Positions 8,273 to 17,245 of a stretch of DNA of 23,565 nucleotides are shown in pieces. The stretch covers positions 1 to 23,565 of the forward strand of contig PJAB01000579.1 of the NCBI GenBank assembly GCA_002887195.1. The letters are read 5' to 3'. The notes below the pieces were generated by a model that ran no database searches, had not been told where the DNA came from, and was given only the letters and a program-made list of their open reading frames with translations. Position 1 is the stretch's first letter. Every line of letters begins with the position of its first letter. The position numbers and the translations under genes were made by a program. Origin of the DNA: Chrysochromulina parva (lineage: Eukaryota > Haptophyta > Prymnesiales > Chrysochromulinaceae).

Positions 8273-8956
8273 TCAGTCGTCATCGCGCTCCACGTACAGC
8301 ACGCCGGCTTGCTCGGAGCCCAGCTGCAGCTGCTTGAGGAGGCCGAGCGAGATGCTGAAGAAGAAAAGGATGAGGATGCTCGGCGTGAGGCAGGGCTCGA
8401 TGTACTGCACGAGAACCTCGTCGACTGCCGTGGGTAGCGGCTTGTCAAGCACCTTGCACACCGCCTCCACCGAGACAGCGATGCCCGAGAGGATGAATGT
8501 CGAGCCGAAGACGATCGCGCCGCCGCCAAAGAATCGCTCGAGCAGTTCCTGCCCCGCCTTGGGAATGCGCGAGAGCGGATCGGCCGGACCGCGTTTGACC
8601 TCCTCCGCCTGCATCGACGAGCGCGTCACGCCCGCCTCGCGCAGCACCTCGTCCAAGCGGCGGTCGAGCGAAGACGAAGACCCGCCGCCGCCGCCGCCAC
8701 TGCTGCCGCTCCTGGCACTGGCATCGCGGCTGGAGCTGGGCGTCGCTGCCGGCGAGGAAAAGCCCATCGGCGCGGACAAACCCACCGGGCGCTGTGGCTC
8801 GGGCTTCTGCGGCTTGGACTTCTTCTTTGCAAGTGCGACCGCGTGCTGCGCCCGAGACCGGATACGCTGCACCCTCAGGAGCGAGGTACTCGGCTCAAAG
8901 CAGACGGCGACGACCACGATCGACAACAGTAGCACCAACAAGAGTCGTGGGTTCAT
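8273..8956 (-). CDS. Plastid-targeted two-helix membrane protein, function unknown
   Basis: The first ATG is at 8956, and the longer frame would begin at a TTG. The product has 227 residues. Residues 4-19 are a strong signal peptide ending near AVCFEPS, with Phe at the expected plastid cleavage region. A basic Ser/Ala transit-like stretch follows (RVQRIRSRAQHAVALAKKK), then a low-complexity Ser/Gly linker (about 60-97). The mature part has a helix DRRLDEVLREAGV, then PKAGQELLERFFGGG and two hydrophobic segments (about 143-168 and 190-208), ending in acidic YVERDDD. I infer a thylakoid or plastid-envelope membrane protein. The mature domain looks conserved in style but I cannot name its family. 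It is divergent from NDUFAF6, with 168 bp between start codons. Confidence 0.8.
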   Translation of the reverse strand: MNPRLLLVLLLSIVVVAVCFEPSTSLLRVQRIRSRAQHAVALAKKKSKPQKPEPQRPVGLSAPMGFSSPAATPSSSRDASARSGSSGGGGGGSSSSLDRRLDEVLREAGVTRSSMQAEEVKRGPADPLSRIPKAGQELLERFFGGGAIVFGSTFILSGIAVSVEAVCKVLDKPLPTAVDEVLVQYIEPCLTPSILILFFFSISLGLLKQLQLGSEQAGVLYVERDDD

Positions 8957-9124
8957 CGTCGGCGGAATGAGGCCTGTGCCTTCCCTGACACGAGATGTCT
9001 TCGAAAGTGCCAAGTCAAGTCAAGTCAAGTCAAGTGAAGTCAACGTGATCGATTCGAAGAGCATTCTCATCAGAAGTGTTCACATAATTGACTTGCTTTG
9101 ACGTCGCTTTGACTTTTATCTGAA
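8957..9124. promoter_or_regulatory. Bidirectional promoter region, TTGAC-rich
   Basis: The 168 bp between two divergent ATGs must carry both 5' regions. It contains five CAAGT units (9011-9035) that read as ACTTGACTTGAC on the minus strand. Near the plus-strand start are ATTGACTTG, CTTTGACGTCG and GCTTTGACTTTT (about 9088-9117). TTGAC is therefore repeated on both strands. Promoter function is inferred from position, and no TATA box was seen. Confidence 0.45.
9011..9035. repeat. CAAGT pentanucleotide repeat, 5 units
   Basis: Five perfect CAAGT units are followed by one GAAGT variant (9036-9040). The array lies 55 bp upstream of the plastid membrane protein start, on its sense strand as ACTTG units. 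Confidence 0.93.
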
Positions 9125-10069
9125 ATGCTTTCATGTCGGATCCCACGTGCCGCGTCGGCTGCACGCTTCGCCCTCGCGAGGCGTTGCAGCACCTCGAGCG
9201 CCACCAGCTCGACGGCAAACGCCCTCAACTATTGCGTCCAACGCGTCGCTCAAGCCGATCGTGAGCGCTATCTGTGCAATTTGCACGCGCCGGAGGCAGC
9301 CCGCCCTGGCCTATTTGCGTTGCATGCCTTCAACGTGGAGACGGCACAAGTGCGTTCGTCGACCACGCAAGAGGCCGCTGCGGCCGGTCGCTTCAGCTGG
9401 TGGCGCCGCGCGCTCGCTGGCGCGCTCGACGGCAAGCCTCCCGAGCACCCGGTCGCGATAGCCTTGGCACATGCCTGTGAACGGTACCGAATGACGCCGC
9501 GCTACTTGACGCAGCTGCTGGACGCACGAGAAGCCGATTTGCACGTGAAGCAGCCGGCTGACCGTGATGCGTTGCAGCTGTACTGCGAACAGACCGCCGG
9601 CGCGTTGCTGCTTTTAGGGCTCGAATGCGCTGGCGTGCCGCCTGGCGAGAGTGTGGCCGCAGAACATGCGGCATCTCAGGTTGGCGTCGCGTTGGGCATG
9701 GCCACGCTCCTGCGCGGCACGGCGGCGCACGCAGCGCAGGGCTGCACATATCTGCCGGCCGAGATCACCAAGCGCCACAACGTGAAGCTGAGCGAGATGC
9801 TTCGAGGGCACGCCTCCGCCGCAGTCTGCGACGCGGTTGCCGAGGTGGCCAGTGATGCAGTCACGCACTTGATCGCCGCGCGCAGCTTGCGTGACGACGT
9901 GCCCAAGGCAGCGCGACCCATCCTGCTCCCCGCCATCCTCGCGGAGCACATGCTCGATAATCTGAAGCGTAACGGTTATTCACCCTTTGCGGAGGGCGTA
10001 CGGGCGCCCCCCGGTGGTGCGAGCCTGCAGCTCTCGCTGCTTTGGAGCCGTTGGACGTCGCGTTACTGA
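9125..10069 (+). CDS. NDUFAF6: NDUFAF6-like mitochondrial complex I assembly factor (squalene/phytoene synthase fold)
   Basis: The ATG at 9125 gives 314 residues. The N-terminus (MLSCRIPRAASAARFALARR) is Arg/Ala/Ser-rich without acidic residues, a typical mitochondrial presequence. The rest has the squalene/phytoene synthase fold as used in NDUFAF6: YCVQRVAQADRERYLCNLHA, RPGLFALHAFNVETAQVRSS, WWRRAL, then YCEQTAGALLLLGLE and GVALGMATLLRGTAAHAAQG leading to YLPAEI. The Asp-rich metal motifs of true prenyl synthases are degenerate (DRERY in place of a DxxxD site), which favours an assembly factor over an enzyme. NDUFAF6 helps build the ND1 module of respiratory complex I (family knowledge). No intron is needed. 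It is divergent from the plastid membrane protein and convergent with the aldo/keto reductase. Confidence 0.88.
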   Translation: MLSCRIPRAASAARFALARRCSTSSATSSTANALNYCVQRVAQADRERYLCNLHAPEAARPGLFALHAFNVETAQVRSSTTQEAAAAGRFSWWRRALAGALDGKPPEHPVAIALAHACERYRMTPRYLTQLLDAREADLHVKQPADRDALQLYCEQTAGALLLLGLECAGVPPGESVAAEHAASQVGVALGMATLLRGTAAHAAQGCTYLPAEITKRHNVKLSEMLRGHASAAVCDAVAEVASDAVTHLIAARSLRDDVPKAARPILLPAILAEHMLDNLKRNGYSPFAEGVRAPPGGASLQLSLLWSRWTSRY

Positions 10070-10273
10070 TGTGGCTGTGCGTGGCACATTGCCAAGAATT
10101 GCGGCCCGGAAAAGGGGCGGGGGAGGCGTTCAAGAATTGAATGCAAGAATTCTCAAACCACGAAAACGGAAGTTACGTAACGCGCACCGCGCCACACTTT
10201 GACTTTCTGGTAGGGTAGTACGGCGTTGCTTCTCGTCTGCCTGCTCTGACGACGGCTTCACTGAAGTCGACTC

Positions 10274-11383
10274 TCACTGAAAGTCGAGCAGGCGCAGCGG
10301 CTCGGTGCGCCAGCACAGTCGGCCCGCGTGCTCATCGGGTGCGTTGGCGCCGAGCGCGTCGATGGCGCCCATTTCGGCGTCGCTCAGCGTGAAGTGGCCG
10401 ACGCACGCGCCATTCTCGGCCATGCGCGCCTCAGAGGCCGTCTTGGGGCACACGGCAGCACCTTTTTGGAGCGCCCAGCGCAGCAGCACCTGCGCTGGCG
10501 TCGCATGCACGCTGGCATGCGCCCTGCATGCATCGAGTACAGCTGGCGCCTCGAGCAGGTGGCCGCCGAGGCTCGCCCACTTGGCCTTGCTGCCGTCCTG
10601 GCCGCCAAGGGACGCGTACGCCTGCAGCACGATGCCCTCGCGCTCACAGTACGCGCGCAGCTCCGCCTGTGGGTACAGCGGGTGCATCTCCACCTGGTTC
10701 ACAGCGGGTGGCCATATGGTCGCAGTCTGCTTGAGAGTCTCGAGGTGCGCAACGGTGAAGTTGCTCACGGCGATCGACCGCGCCTTGCCCGTGCGGAGCG
10801 CCTCTTCCATCGCACGCCACGTCTCGGCGCGCAGCGCGACGATCTCAGTCTCAGCATGGCCATCCATGGCATAGTGCCACCGCCCGTGCTCAGTGAGCTC
10901 ATCGTTCCTGCGGTTCATCGTGCGCCACGCGGGGCCTGGCCAGTGCATCATCCAGCAGTCGACGTAGTCGAGCTGCAATCGTTGCAGGCTGCGCTGCAGG
11001 CAGCCGAGCGCAGGCTCGTAGCCATGGAACTTTCGCCAGTGCTTGGTGGTGATGAAGACCTCACTCCGCGAGACCGTGCCGGCCGCGAAGGCCGAGGCGA
11101 GCGCCTTCCCGACCTCCGCTTCCGTCTTCTCGCCTGCATAGATGTAGGCCGTGTCGACGAGCCGGTAGCCGTTGCGGAGCGCCGCAGCAACGGCCTTGCA
11201 CGCCTGCGATGCACCGAGGCGGTAGGTACCGAAGCCGACGTACGGCATGAGTACACCACCGAGCAGGAGCGCGCAGTCGGTGAGTGAAGATGCCGCTGCG
11301 GCGGTCGTCATGCGAAAGGGCGCGGCGGCGGGAGGAGCAGGAACAGCCCCGTCGGCGTCGGCGTCGTCCAAGGTCCGTTTCAT
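10274..11383 (-). CDS. Aldo/keto reductase
   Basis: The first ATG is at 11383 (a GTG lies in frame 9 bp upstream), giving 369 residues. This is an NAD(P)H-dependent aldo/keto reductase with a TIM barrel. The catalytic tetrad is visible: D77 and Y82 in RLVDTAYIYAGEKTEAEVG, K114 in FITTKHWRKF, and H147 in DYVDCWMMHWPG. Further family marks are AVSNFTVAHLE, NQVEMHPLYPQAEL and the cofactor-binding C-terminal CPKTASEARMAENG. A 40-residue Pro/Ala-rich N-terminus precedes the barrel. A loop after the catalytic His (about 153-175, NRRNDELTEHGRWHYAMDGH) shapes the substrate pocket. Substrate unknown, probably cytosolic. The stop faces NDUFAF6 across about 200 bp. Confidence 0.92.
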   Translation of the reverse strand: MKRTLDDADADGAVPAPPAAAPFRMTTAAAASSLTDCALLLGGVLMPYVGFGTYRLGASQACKAVAAALRNGYRLVDTAYIYAGEKTEAEVGKALASAFAAGTVSRSEVFITTKHWRKFHGYEPALGCLQRSLQRLQLDYVDCWMMHWPGPAWRTMNRRNDELTEHGRWHYAMDGHAETEIVALRAETWRAMEEALRTGKARSIAVSNFTVAHLETLKQTATIWPPAVNQVEMHPLYPQAELRAYCEREGIVLQAYASLGGQDGSKAKWASLGGHLLEAPAVLDACRAHASVHATPAQVLLRWALQKGAAVCPKTASEARMAENGACVGHFTLSDAEMGAIDALGANAPDEHAGRLCWRTEPLRLLDFQ

Positions 11384-12227
11384 TGTGTTCACAGGGGTTC
11401 ACGGAGCGCGCACGTTCACGTCAAAAGTAATTTGCGTAGTGGCAAGACGCACTGCGACCGGTCTCGTGGAGACACACCGTGGGGGGCCAGTCGGGAGGCG
11501 CATTCCTTCCAGACTTCATTCATCCACACACGCTATCCCACGCTATCACGTTTTCGAGTACAACGCAATCTCAAACACGTGAAGGGCAACACATTGGGGC
11601 AACACCACAGACTAAAATGTGTAATGACACTGGGTCACTGCCGAAACTTCGTTTCGCGCACTGCGACCAAAAACGTTTCGTCAGACCGACATCGCGGAGT
11701 CCGGAGCAAGATGGTCCGGAGACATCCACGGTGTCGCTAGCTCCTAGTCCTACCCACCTACGCTCGTGGAGCACGCCATGCAATAAATCGCCTTCACAGG
11801 ACACAGCGCGTTATTCATCAGCCCCCGTCCCCGGTCGCTCCTCAGACGCTCAGAGGCCTCACAAAGACGCCTCAGCGAGTGGGAGCTTTTTTGTGCCGCG
11901 AGACACGCACACACACAGAGATGCTAACCTAACAACACGGCCATACTCGCACACGCTGCCGAACAGACATAAAACACAATCAACCTTCGTTGAAAAACAA
12001 CTTGAGCGGCGCGCGCGGGCCAGCGGCGAACACCCCAGATAAAGGCGAAACGCGGGCACATCTGGAGGCCTAGGCGAGGGCCACGACGCGTACATTGGAC
12101 GCGTATAAAGAGACAGGAAGTCATGCATGACAGCAGGGAGTAAGTATGGAAACGGCGATACACGCGCGGCGCAGGCGCGGGGCGCGCAGAGGTGCGGCGT
12201 GGCGCGTTGCACATCGCCATTCACACC
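11384..12227. other. Intergenic region, no supported gene
   Basis: This 844-bp stretch lies between the aldo/keto reductase start and the stop of the sulfotransferase-like gene, both minus strand. Codon usage looks non-coding, and the longest plus-strand frame (11479-12042) begins with GTG and has no domain. Base composition is less GC-rich than the flanking genes. A TATAAA (12104-12109) and an AATAAA (near 11781) occur on the plus strand but are not positioned for a called gene. It probably holds the reductase promoter and the upstream gene's 3' region. Confidence 0.45.
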
Positions 12228-13571
12228 TCACTCAGGGGAGGGGGAGGGGGCCGCAGCACTAGAGAGTGGTGCCGAAGACGCCAAGTTCGCGACGGGCGTG
12301 ACACCAACTTCGCGACGCTGTAGGATGCGTCGTAGGAGGAGTTCCGAGTACGGTGCCGTCTCAATCTCCGGGAAGTCTGACCACTGGCGATCGGGGTGAA
12401 CGTCAGAGTCTGCGACCTTATTGACGCTATCATGCTCGTCCACCACAATGTGTCTGAAGGTCGCGTATGGGTCGGTATTGCAGCTCGCACTCTCCACGTG
12501 CACGTCGCCGTCATTGATCTCCCCGGCCATCACCTGCGTCCCATTGGTACCCATGAGTTCCGGTGACAGGCCGACCAGCTGCAGAGCATCGCGGAGGCAC
12601 TTGGCAGCACCCTCAGCGTCTTTCCAGCAGTCCTCGATCTGGAGTTGCCTCTCAGTGCGCAGGGTTGCCATGGTGGCAAACGTGCTCGGGGGGCGCGGCA
12701 GGCTGCAATCGAACTCGGTGCCGTCCGGAGTGAACCGGCGGAAGATGGAGAACTGCCGGTCCCGCTCGAATCGCGAGAGTTTGAACGTCGCAACCTTGGG
12801 GTTCTGCTCGAAAGTCGCGAGGGCGTCTTGCCAGGCGATCATTGCGTTGTTGTTCCGTGCGATCGTGCATTTGGTCTTTTGGGCCACGGAGTTTGTATTT
12901 CCGTTCACGAACTGCGGGAACATCTTCAGCGTGATCGTGCAGTTCGAGGGGGCGCAGACCTCGGCGGGCACGCTCGCACAGACGTAATCGCGGATGCGGA
13001 CGAAGTACTCGGAGATGTCGTAGTCCAGGTCCTTGTAAATCGATTTATTCTCATCGACAAGTTCTGGGCTCGGTCTCATGCCGCGCGGTTTGAACTGGAG
13101 GGCTTGTATCTTCAGCGTCAGCTGGGGATTGTACTTCTGCAAGATTGATTTGGTGGTCGCGTCGAAGATTGAGTCAGGCTGCCTTGAGCCTTGTGCACTA
13201 TCCGAGTCGCAAGCAGCTGCATCCTCGCTGCTCGTAGCCCACAACACGTTGGCGTTAGCAAACGGCTCCCCGAGGTCGAACATGCACGGGTGGGTATTGA
13301 GCGCCTCCCCAAAGTCCGTCGTGCCGCTTCCGTGGTCAGAGACTATGACAAGCACCTGCGCCCGGCCAACAGGAGCAGCAAATGGCCACTCGGCCTTGTC
13401 CGGTACGTCCGGAATGTCGGGAGCGTCGTGGTTCTTGGACGGAACATCGCTTGCGTCTTTGTGTCCGTTGTGGCCGCCTTCGTCGTGGTGGCATCCTCCT
13501 GGAGCGCAATTGAACTCAATTTCCTCCTGCGGCGAAATGCCCAGGAGGAGGAAGCCAAAGAGCGCCAACAT
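12228..13571 (-). CDS. Secreted or lumenal sulfotransferase-like protein
   Basis: The ATG at 13571 gives 447 residues. Residues 1-13 (MLALFGFLLLGIS) are a short signal peptide or anchor. A His/Asp-rich low-complexity stretch (about 24-60, CHHDEGGHNGH ... DIPDVPD) follows. The core begins with VLVIVSDHGSGTTDFGEALN and THPCMFDLGEPF, the pattern of a PAPS 5'-phosphosulfate loop followed by HP...E in Golgi sulfotransferases. FKLSRFERDRQFSIFRR could be the 3'-phosphate-binding R...S motif. Several N-glycosylation sequons (NKS, NCT, NGT) and many Cys fit a secretory-pathway protein. Sulfation of polysaccharide or glycoprotein is inferred and typical of marine algae. No cofactor-site proof exists beyond these motifs. 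The stop of the EF-hand gene lies 102 bp upstream. Confidence 0.72.
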   Translation of the reverse strand: MLALFGFLLLGISPQEEIEFNCAPGGCHHDEGGHNGHKDASDVPSKNHDAPDIPDVPDKAEWPFAAPVGRAQVLVIVSDHGSGTTDFGEALNTHPCMFDLGEPFANANVLWATSSEDAAACDSDSAQGSRQPDSIFDATTKSILQKYNPQLTLKIQALQFKPRGMRPSPELVDENKSIYKDLDYDISEYFVRIRDYVCASVPAEVCAPSNCTITLKMFPQFVNGNTNSVAQKTKCTIARNNNAMIAWQDALATFEQNPKVATFKLSRFERDRQFSIFRRFTPDGTEFDCSLPRPPSTFATMATLRTERQLQIEDCWKDAEGAAKCLRDALQLVGLSPELMGTNGTQVMAGEINDGDVHVESASCNTDPYATFRHIVVDEHDSVNKVADSDVHPDRQWSDFPEIETAPYSELLLRRILQRREVGVTPVANLASSAPLSSAAAPSPSPE

Positions 13572-13673
13572 GGTTCAAGGCAACCAAATTAGGTCGAGAA
13601 AGTTTTTAGCGCCGCATTTGGATCAGCAGCATGCATTCCTTCGATCGAATGTTTCTGTATTATCTCTTAGGGC

Positions 13674-15734
13674 TCAATTACTTACGCGTGTGCGGCGCGC
13701 TGCCCCCGTGCCACTTACTGGGCCGACGGTCCATTCGGAATGAATCGTCAACTTTGGTGTCACCCTAGATGTGACGGGTGTTTGGCTCGCACGTCTCTCT
13801 CTTGCCCATACGGCGCATTTATCCAGCGCCTCCGCCAGCTGCAACATCGCCTGGTCCCTTCCTGTGGGCGGCTTCACCGGCGGTTTGCCCCGGCTCGGCG
13901 GTTTGTCCCGGCTCGGCGGTTTGCCCCGGCTCGGCGGCTTGCCCCGGCTCGGCTCAGCGGGCGGGGGCGGCAATGCAGCAGCAGGTGCGTCACTCGATGC
14001 GTCACGTCGAACCAACTCGGCGCCACTGGGCCGGTGTTGGTGTGGGCCTTGGTCGCTGTGTGCCATCCCGGTCCGACGTGGCGTACCATCGGGGGGGGGA
14101 TGGGGCTTTCCAGCATAGGGTTTGAGCCTCGGAGTGTAGGGATTGGCGTGGTAGGAATCGCGGGCAGTGCAGGGATAAAGGATTGAAGGTGGGTCTGCTA
14201 TGGCCAGGCTCCTCGCCCGCGGTTGCTTCGCAGCGCTCTCGATCCTCGGAGTTAACGCCTGTCCGTGTCGTCCCCTCGCGCTCGGATCTTGACCCACGCC
14301 ACGAGCAGCCTTCTTGGCCTCCTCGTGAGTCCGGGCGCTTAGTGAACCACCTGCCGCAATCTTCTTCTCGTACGCTGCCATCTTTGCCTTGTACTTGGCG
14401 AGCTTGCGCTTGAGGCGGGTGTTCTCCGCCTCAAGGTCGCCTTCAAATTGCTCGTCCTCGTCCTCGTCCTCGTCTACCTCCAGCTCCTGAAAACTCGCCT
14501 GAATCTCGCGATCGTAGCGCTCCGCTGCGCTGAGATGGGCCGCTGCCATGCGGGGAAACTTTTGCCGCACGGCAAGGCGAAAATCGCGGCAGTGCCCTTG
14601 GCGAATCGTCCGCTGCTGCTTCAAAGGCACCAGCAGCGCCCTCTTGGGAGCTGCTGCCACGAAGCGTTGATCTGCGGCTATGAGAGCGCCTGCGTCTGCA
14701 TCGCCATCGGTAGCGGGCGCGGGTTTTGCAGACTTTGTGCTACCCAATGTAAGCATCGCCTCAAGCTCGTTATACTCGATACTGCCCGACTTGTCCTTGT
14801 CGAAGCGATCGAAAAGGGCGTCGACCGCCGCGGTTGCTGCTTTGAGACTGAAACCATTGAGATCGCCTGGCTTCGCTCGTGGGATCAAACCCATAGCAGC
14901 CATGGCTCCCCGAAACTCTGTCTTTGTGATAGTCCCGTCGCCGTCGAGATCCATCTCCCTGAAGAAGGTGAGTGCTTTCATCGAAACTGCCTGCAAGGCA
15001 GCTGATATCTGCACCATCAGGCTCTCGGCTGTCTGCGTCTCCACGTCTAAAGACTTGCCATCCTTGATGAGCTTGTTTCCCAGAAGCTGGAGTTCGCTCT
15101 CCTCTTGTTTGCCGTCCTTGAAAAGTCGAACCATAACAGGAGCTTCTTTTTTAAGGCTCACGAGGCGGTGCCGCGCGACGTTGCTAGGATCGGTGAGGCT
15201 CCCGGCGCCCTGTCGGAGGTGTCGATTGAGCTCCTCATAGCTAACATATCCAGAACAGTCGGCATCGATCTCATCAAAGAGCAAGGTTGCAGCTCCCATA
15301 GCTTCTGGGCCGAAGCCCATGCCAACTACCACCTTGCCAACATCTTCACGTGCGAGCGATCCACGGCCATCTCTGTTCCACTTTTGGAAGAGGTCGAGCA
15401 CCCTTTGCGAGGACCGTACCAGAGCGTCGCGTAAGGCAAACGCAATGAACTCATGCAGTTCGATCGTACCGCTGCCATCGACGTCGATTGAAGCGAAGCG
15501 GCTGCGCAGCTCCAAATCAGTGTGCGGGCCCTTCTCGCGCGCACGGATGAGCGCAGCAAACTCTTGAAAGTCTAGCACGCCATCTTTGTTTGCTGCTCGC
15601 CAGCTGATTGCATTCTGACGCATGCCCTGCTCAAAGTCTTGCTCTTCAAAAGTCTCGAAGCCGTGAAGATCGCCACGGTACACCTTTTGGCGATGCGCCC
15701 GAACGTCATCGGCGAGGACGCTGTATTTGACCAT
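13674..15734 (-). CDS. Six EF-hand calcium-binding protein with coiled coil and SRGKPP repeats
   Basis: The first ATG in frame is at 15734, giving 686 residues; the frame extends upstream only to a GTG. Six EF-hand loops are visible: a weak one at about 47-58 (AANKDGVLDFQE), a canonical one at 84-95 (DVDGSGTIELHE), a degenerate one at 120-131 (NRDGRGSLARED), 157-168 (DADCSGYVSYEE), 262-273 (DLDGDGTITKTE) and 312-323 (DKDKSGSIEYNE). A segment with VRLFKDGKQEESELQ separates the first four from the last two. Residues about 415-430 are Asp/Glu-rich and 430-462 form a coiled coil. The long C-terminus is basic and Pro-rich, with tandem PSRGKP units. It is likely a calcium sensor or cytoskeletal scaffold; partner and location are unknown. 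It is divergent from the PhyH gene. Confidence 0.85.
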   Translation of the reverse strand: MVKYSVLADDVRAHRQKVYRGDLHGFETFEEQDFEQGMRQNAISWRAANKDGVLDFQEFAALIRAREKGPHTDLELRSRFASIDVDGSGTIELHEFIAFALRDALVRSSQRVLDLFQKWNRDGRGSLAREDVGKVVVGMGFGPEAMGAATLLFDEIDADCSGYVSYEELNRHLRQGAGSLTDPSNVARHRLVSLKKEAPVMVRLFKDGKQEESELQLLGNKLIKDGKSLDVETQTAESLMVQISAALQAVSMKALTFFREMDLDGDGTITKTEFRGAMAAMGLIPRAKPGDLNGFSLKAATAAVDALFDRFDKDKSGSIEYNELEAMLTLGSTKSAKPAPATDGDADAGALIAADQRFVAAAPKRALLVPLKQQRTIRQGHCRDFRLAVRQKFPRMAAAHLSAAERYDREIQASFQELEVDEDEDEDEQFEGDLEAENTRLKRKLAKYKAKMAAYEKKIAAGGSLSARTHEEAKKAARGVGQDPSARGRHGQALTPRIESAAKQPRARSLAIADPPSILYPCTARDSYHANPYTPRLKPYAGKPHPPPDGTPRRTGMAHSDQGPHQHRPSGAELVRRDASSDAPAAALPPPPAEPSRGKPPSRGKPPSRDKPPSRGKPPVKPPTGRDQAMLQLAEALDKCAVWARERRASQTPVTSRVTPKLTIHSEWTVGPVSGTGAARRTRVSN
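13879..13950 (-). repeat. 18-bp coding repeat for PSRGKP, 4 units
   Basis: Four 18-bp units (13879-13896, 13897-13914, 13915-13932, 13933-13950) of ggcggtttgccccggctc, with one base change in units two and four, encode tandem PSRGKP/PSRDKP in the EF-hand protein tail. The repeat is basic and Pro-rich and may bind acidic or cytoskeletal partners (inference). Confidence 0.9.
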
Positions 15735-16201
15735 GCTCGCTGTGACAGTGGACGCGCGATCCAGGTCGAGTGCCTGCGCGCACGCAGCGGTATAGAAAAG
15801 AACGGAAAGGGAAGTTTTTGACGAACGCTGAAACGACAGAAAGGGACTTGGAGAGGCCGCGCTGCACGAATACACCGCCCACAGGTCTACGACACGACAT
15901 CATGCTCCGCCCTACGCGCGCGTTACATCGCGCTTAGTGTGGGTGGCATCCATTTGAGGCTTCTTGATAGGGCTCTTGATATTTCTTGTTGAAGGATGGA
16001 GTGAGAAGAATGAAGCTGCGAACGGATCGTTACAGTCATGTGAAGTGTGTGTAAAGTACAGGATCCGTCCAGATCCTGAGTGTAAAAGAGCAGTGTGGTG
16101 TTGAGCTTGCGGGGCATCTGTCCAGTTGTTGGCTTGTTGCATCTCTTGAGGCGTGGGCCCACCATGGGGCCCAGAATTTCCCAGCGACGCCGCTCCGAAC
16201 G
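15735..16201. promoter_or_regulatory. Divergent promoter region between EF-hand and PhyH genes
   Basis: The 467 bp between two divergent ATGs show no coding signal. The central part (about 15950-16140) is relatively AT-rich. It holds a small inverted repeat CAGGATC-CGTCCA-GATCCTG (16059-16078). No TATA box is evident. Promoter role is inferred from gene orientation. Confidence 0.4.
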
Positions 16202-17245
16202 ATGTGCGACGATCAGATTGTTCGTGAGAGAGAAAAAAGGTTCACACCAGTCCTAATGTTTGACTTGTCTTCACAGTTCACGACTGGGTGCGTTCTCTCC
16301 ATGCTCGCCGCCGCGCCTTGCTCCGACATCACCCGCCACGCGGTTGAGCTCCGAGACCGCGGATTCACTGTCATCCGAAACAGCGGACTCGATGCAACCC
16401 TCGTGGCCGCTGCACAAACCGCATGCAGCGCAGAGTTCGAGCGCTTGCAGGACATGATCGTTCGCCTGGGCCTAGATCCGGTCGAGGATAGCTACGCATT
16501 CGAGGAAATCGATAGGCGCCACCGTAATCGATGGTCTTTCCAGCCACCTCCGTCGGCCTTGGCTCCACTGCTGGACATGAGCGTGCCATTGGCTACGAGA
16601 GTCATCAGAACACTGCACACGCTCAAACCCCATCCGGATGATGCGGGTCTTGCACCTGCTTGGGCTGAGCCTCTTCTTCCAGCGCAGCCGATCGTGCGCC
16701 ACGTTGGCGCCATCACATCTCGGCCGGGCGCTGCAGCCCAAAAGTTCCACGCCGACGCTGGCGATCGGCTCCTGAAGCTTGGCCAGCTTCACAGAAGGCA
16801 CCGCATGTTCAACATATTCATCCCTCTGGTGGAACTTGCCGAGGGGGGCACGGGAACAATGATGTGGCCGGGCTCGCACCTGGCCCGAACGCGAGCGGCA
16901 GCGTACCAGGCGGCCATCGAACGGTCAGGCACCCTCGAGGCTGACGAGGCAGTCATGGCGGAGATGGAAGTGCCCGGCTGTCAAGCCGGCGGCATCATCC
17001 TGTTCGACTTCCGCCTGCTGCACCGTGGCCAGCCGAACGACACGAACGACGAGCGCACTCTAGTGCATGCGTTCTTGTCGACGGGTTTCGCGACGGATGG
17101 CACGATCACGCACAAGCCTGGGAGCTTGAGCGCTGCTCTGGACGCACTCCCGCATGACCCACTGGCGAGAAGTAAAGCGACCGCAAGGATGGCAGCCACG
17201 CAGCGTGAAGCGTGGCTCAGATTCAGGACCCATTCCGCCAATTAG
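16202..17245 (+). CDS. Phytanoyl-CoA dioxygenase (PhyH) family 2-oxoglutarate/Fe(II) oxygenase
   Basis: The ATG at 16202 gives 347 residues; in-frame ATGs at 16256 and 16301 are alternative starts, since the domain begins only at about residue 45 (AVELRDRGFTVIRNSGLD). The double-stranded beta-helix carries the 2-His-1-carboxylate iron site: H183 and D185 in QKFHADAGD and H274 in RLLHRGQPN, with R285 (NDERTLVHAF) as the 2-oxoglutarate-binding Arg. FIPLVELAEGGTGTMMWPGSH is the family's usual central strand. Members hydroxylate diverse small molecules or lipids. The substrate is unknown. No clear targeting peptide is present with the first start. Confidence 0.87.
   Translation: MCDDQIVREREKRFTPVLMFDLSSQFTTGCVLSMLAAAPCSDITRHAVELRDRGFTVIRNSGLDATLVAAAQTACSAEFERLQDMIVRLGLDPVEDSYAFEEIDRRHRNRWSFQPPPSALAPLLDMSVPLATRVIRTLHTLKPHPDDAGLAPAWAEPLLPAQPIVRHVGAITSRPGAAAQKFHADAGDRLLKLGQLHRRHRMFNIFIPLVELAEGGTGTMMWPGSHLARTRAAAYQAAIERSGTLEADEAVMAEMEVPGCQAGGIILFDFRLLHRGQPNDTNDERTLVHAFLSTGFATDGTITHKPGSLSAALDALPHDPLARSKATARMAATQREAWLRFRTHSAN

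Noticed and set aside
10328..11287. 319-residue plus-strand ORF
   Set aside because: It is opposite the aldo/keto reductase, whose catalytic tetrad is intact on the minus strand.
11479..12042. 187-residue plus-strand ORF
   Set aside because: It starts with GTG, has no ATG-based support or domain, and its composition looks non-coding.
12104..12109. TATAAA as a core promoter
   Set aside because: It is on the plus strand with no plus-strand gene downstream, and the neighbouring genes run on the minus strand.
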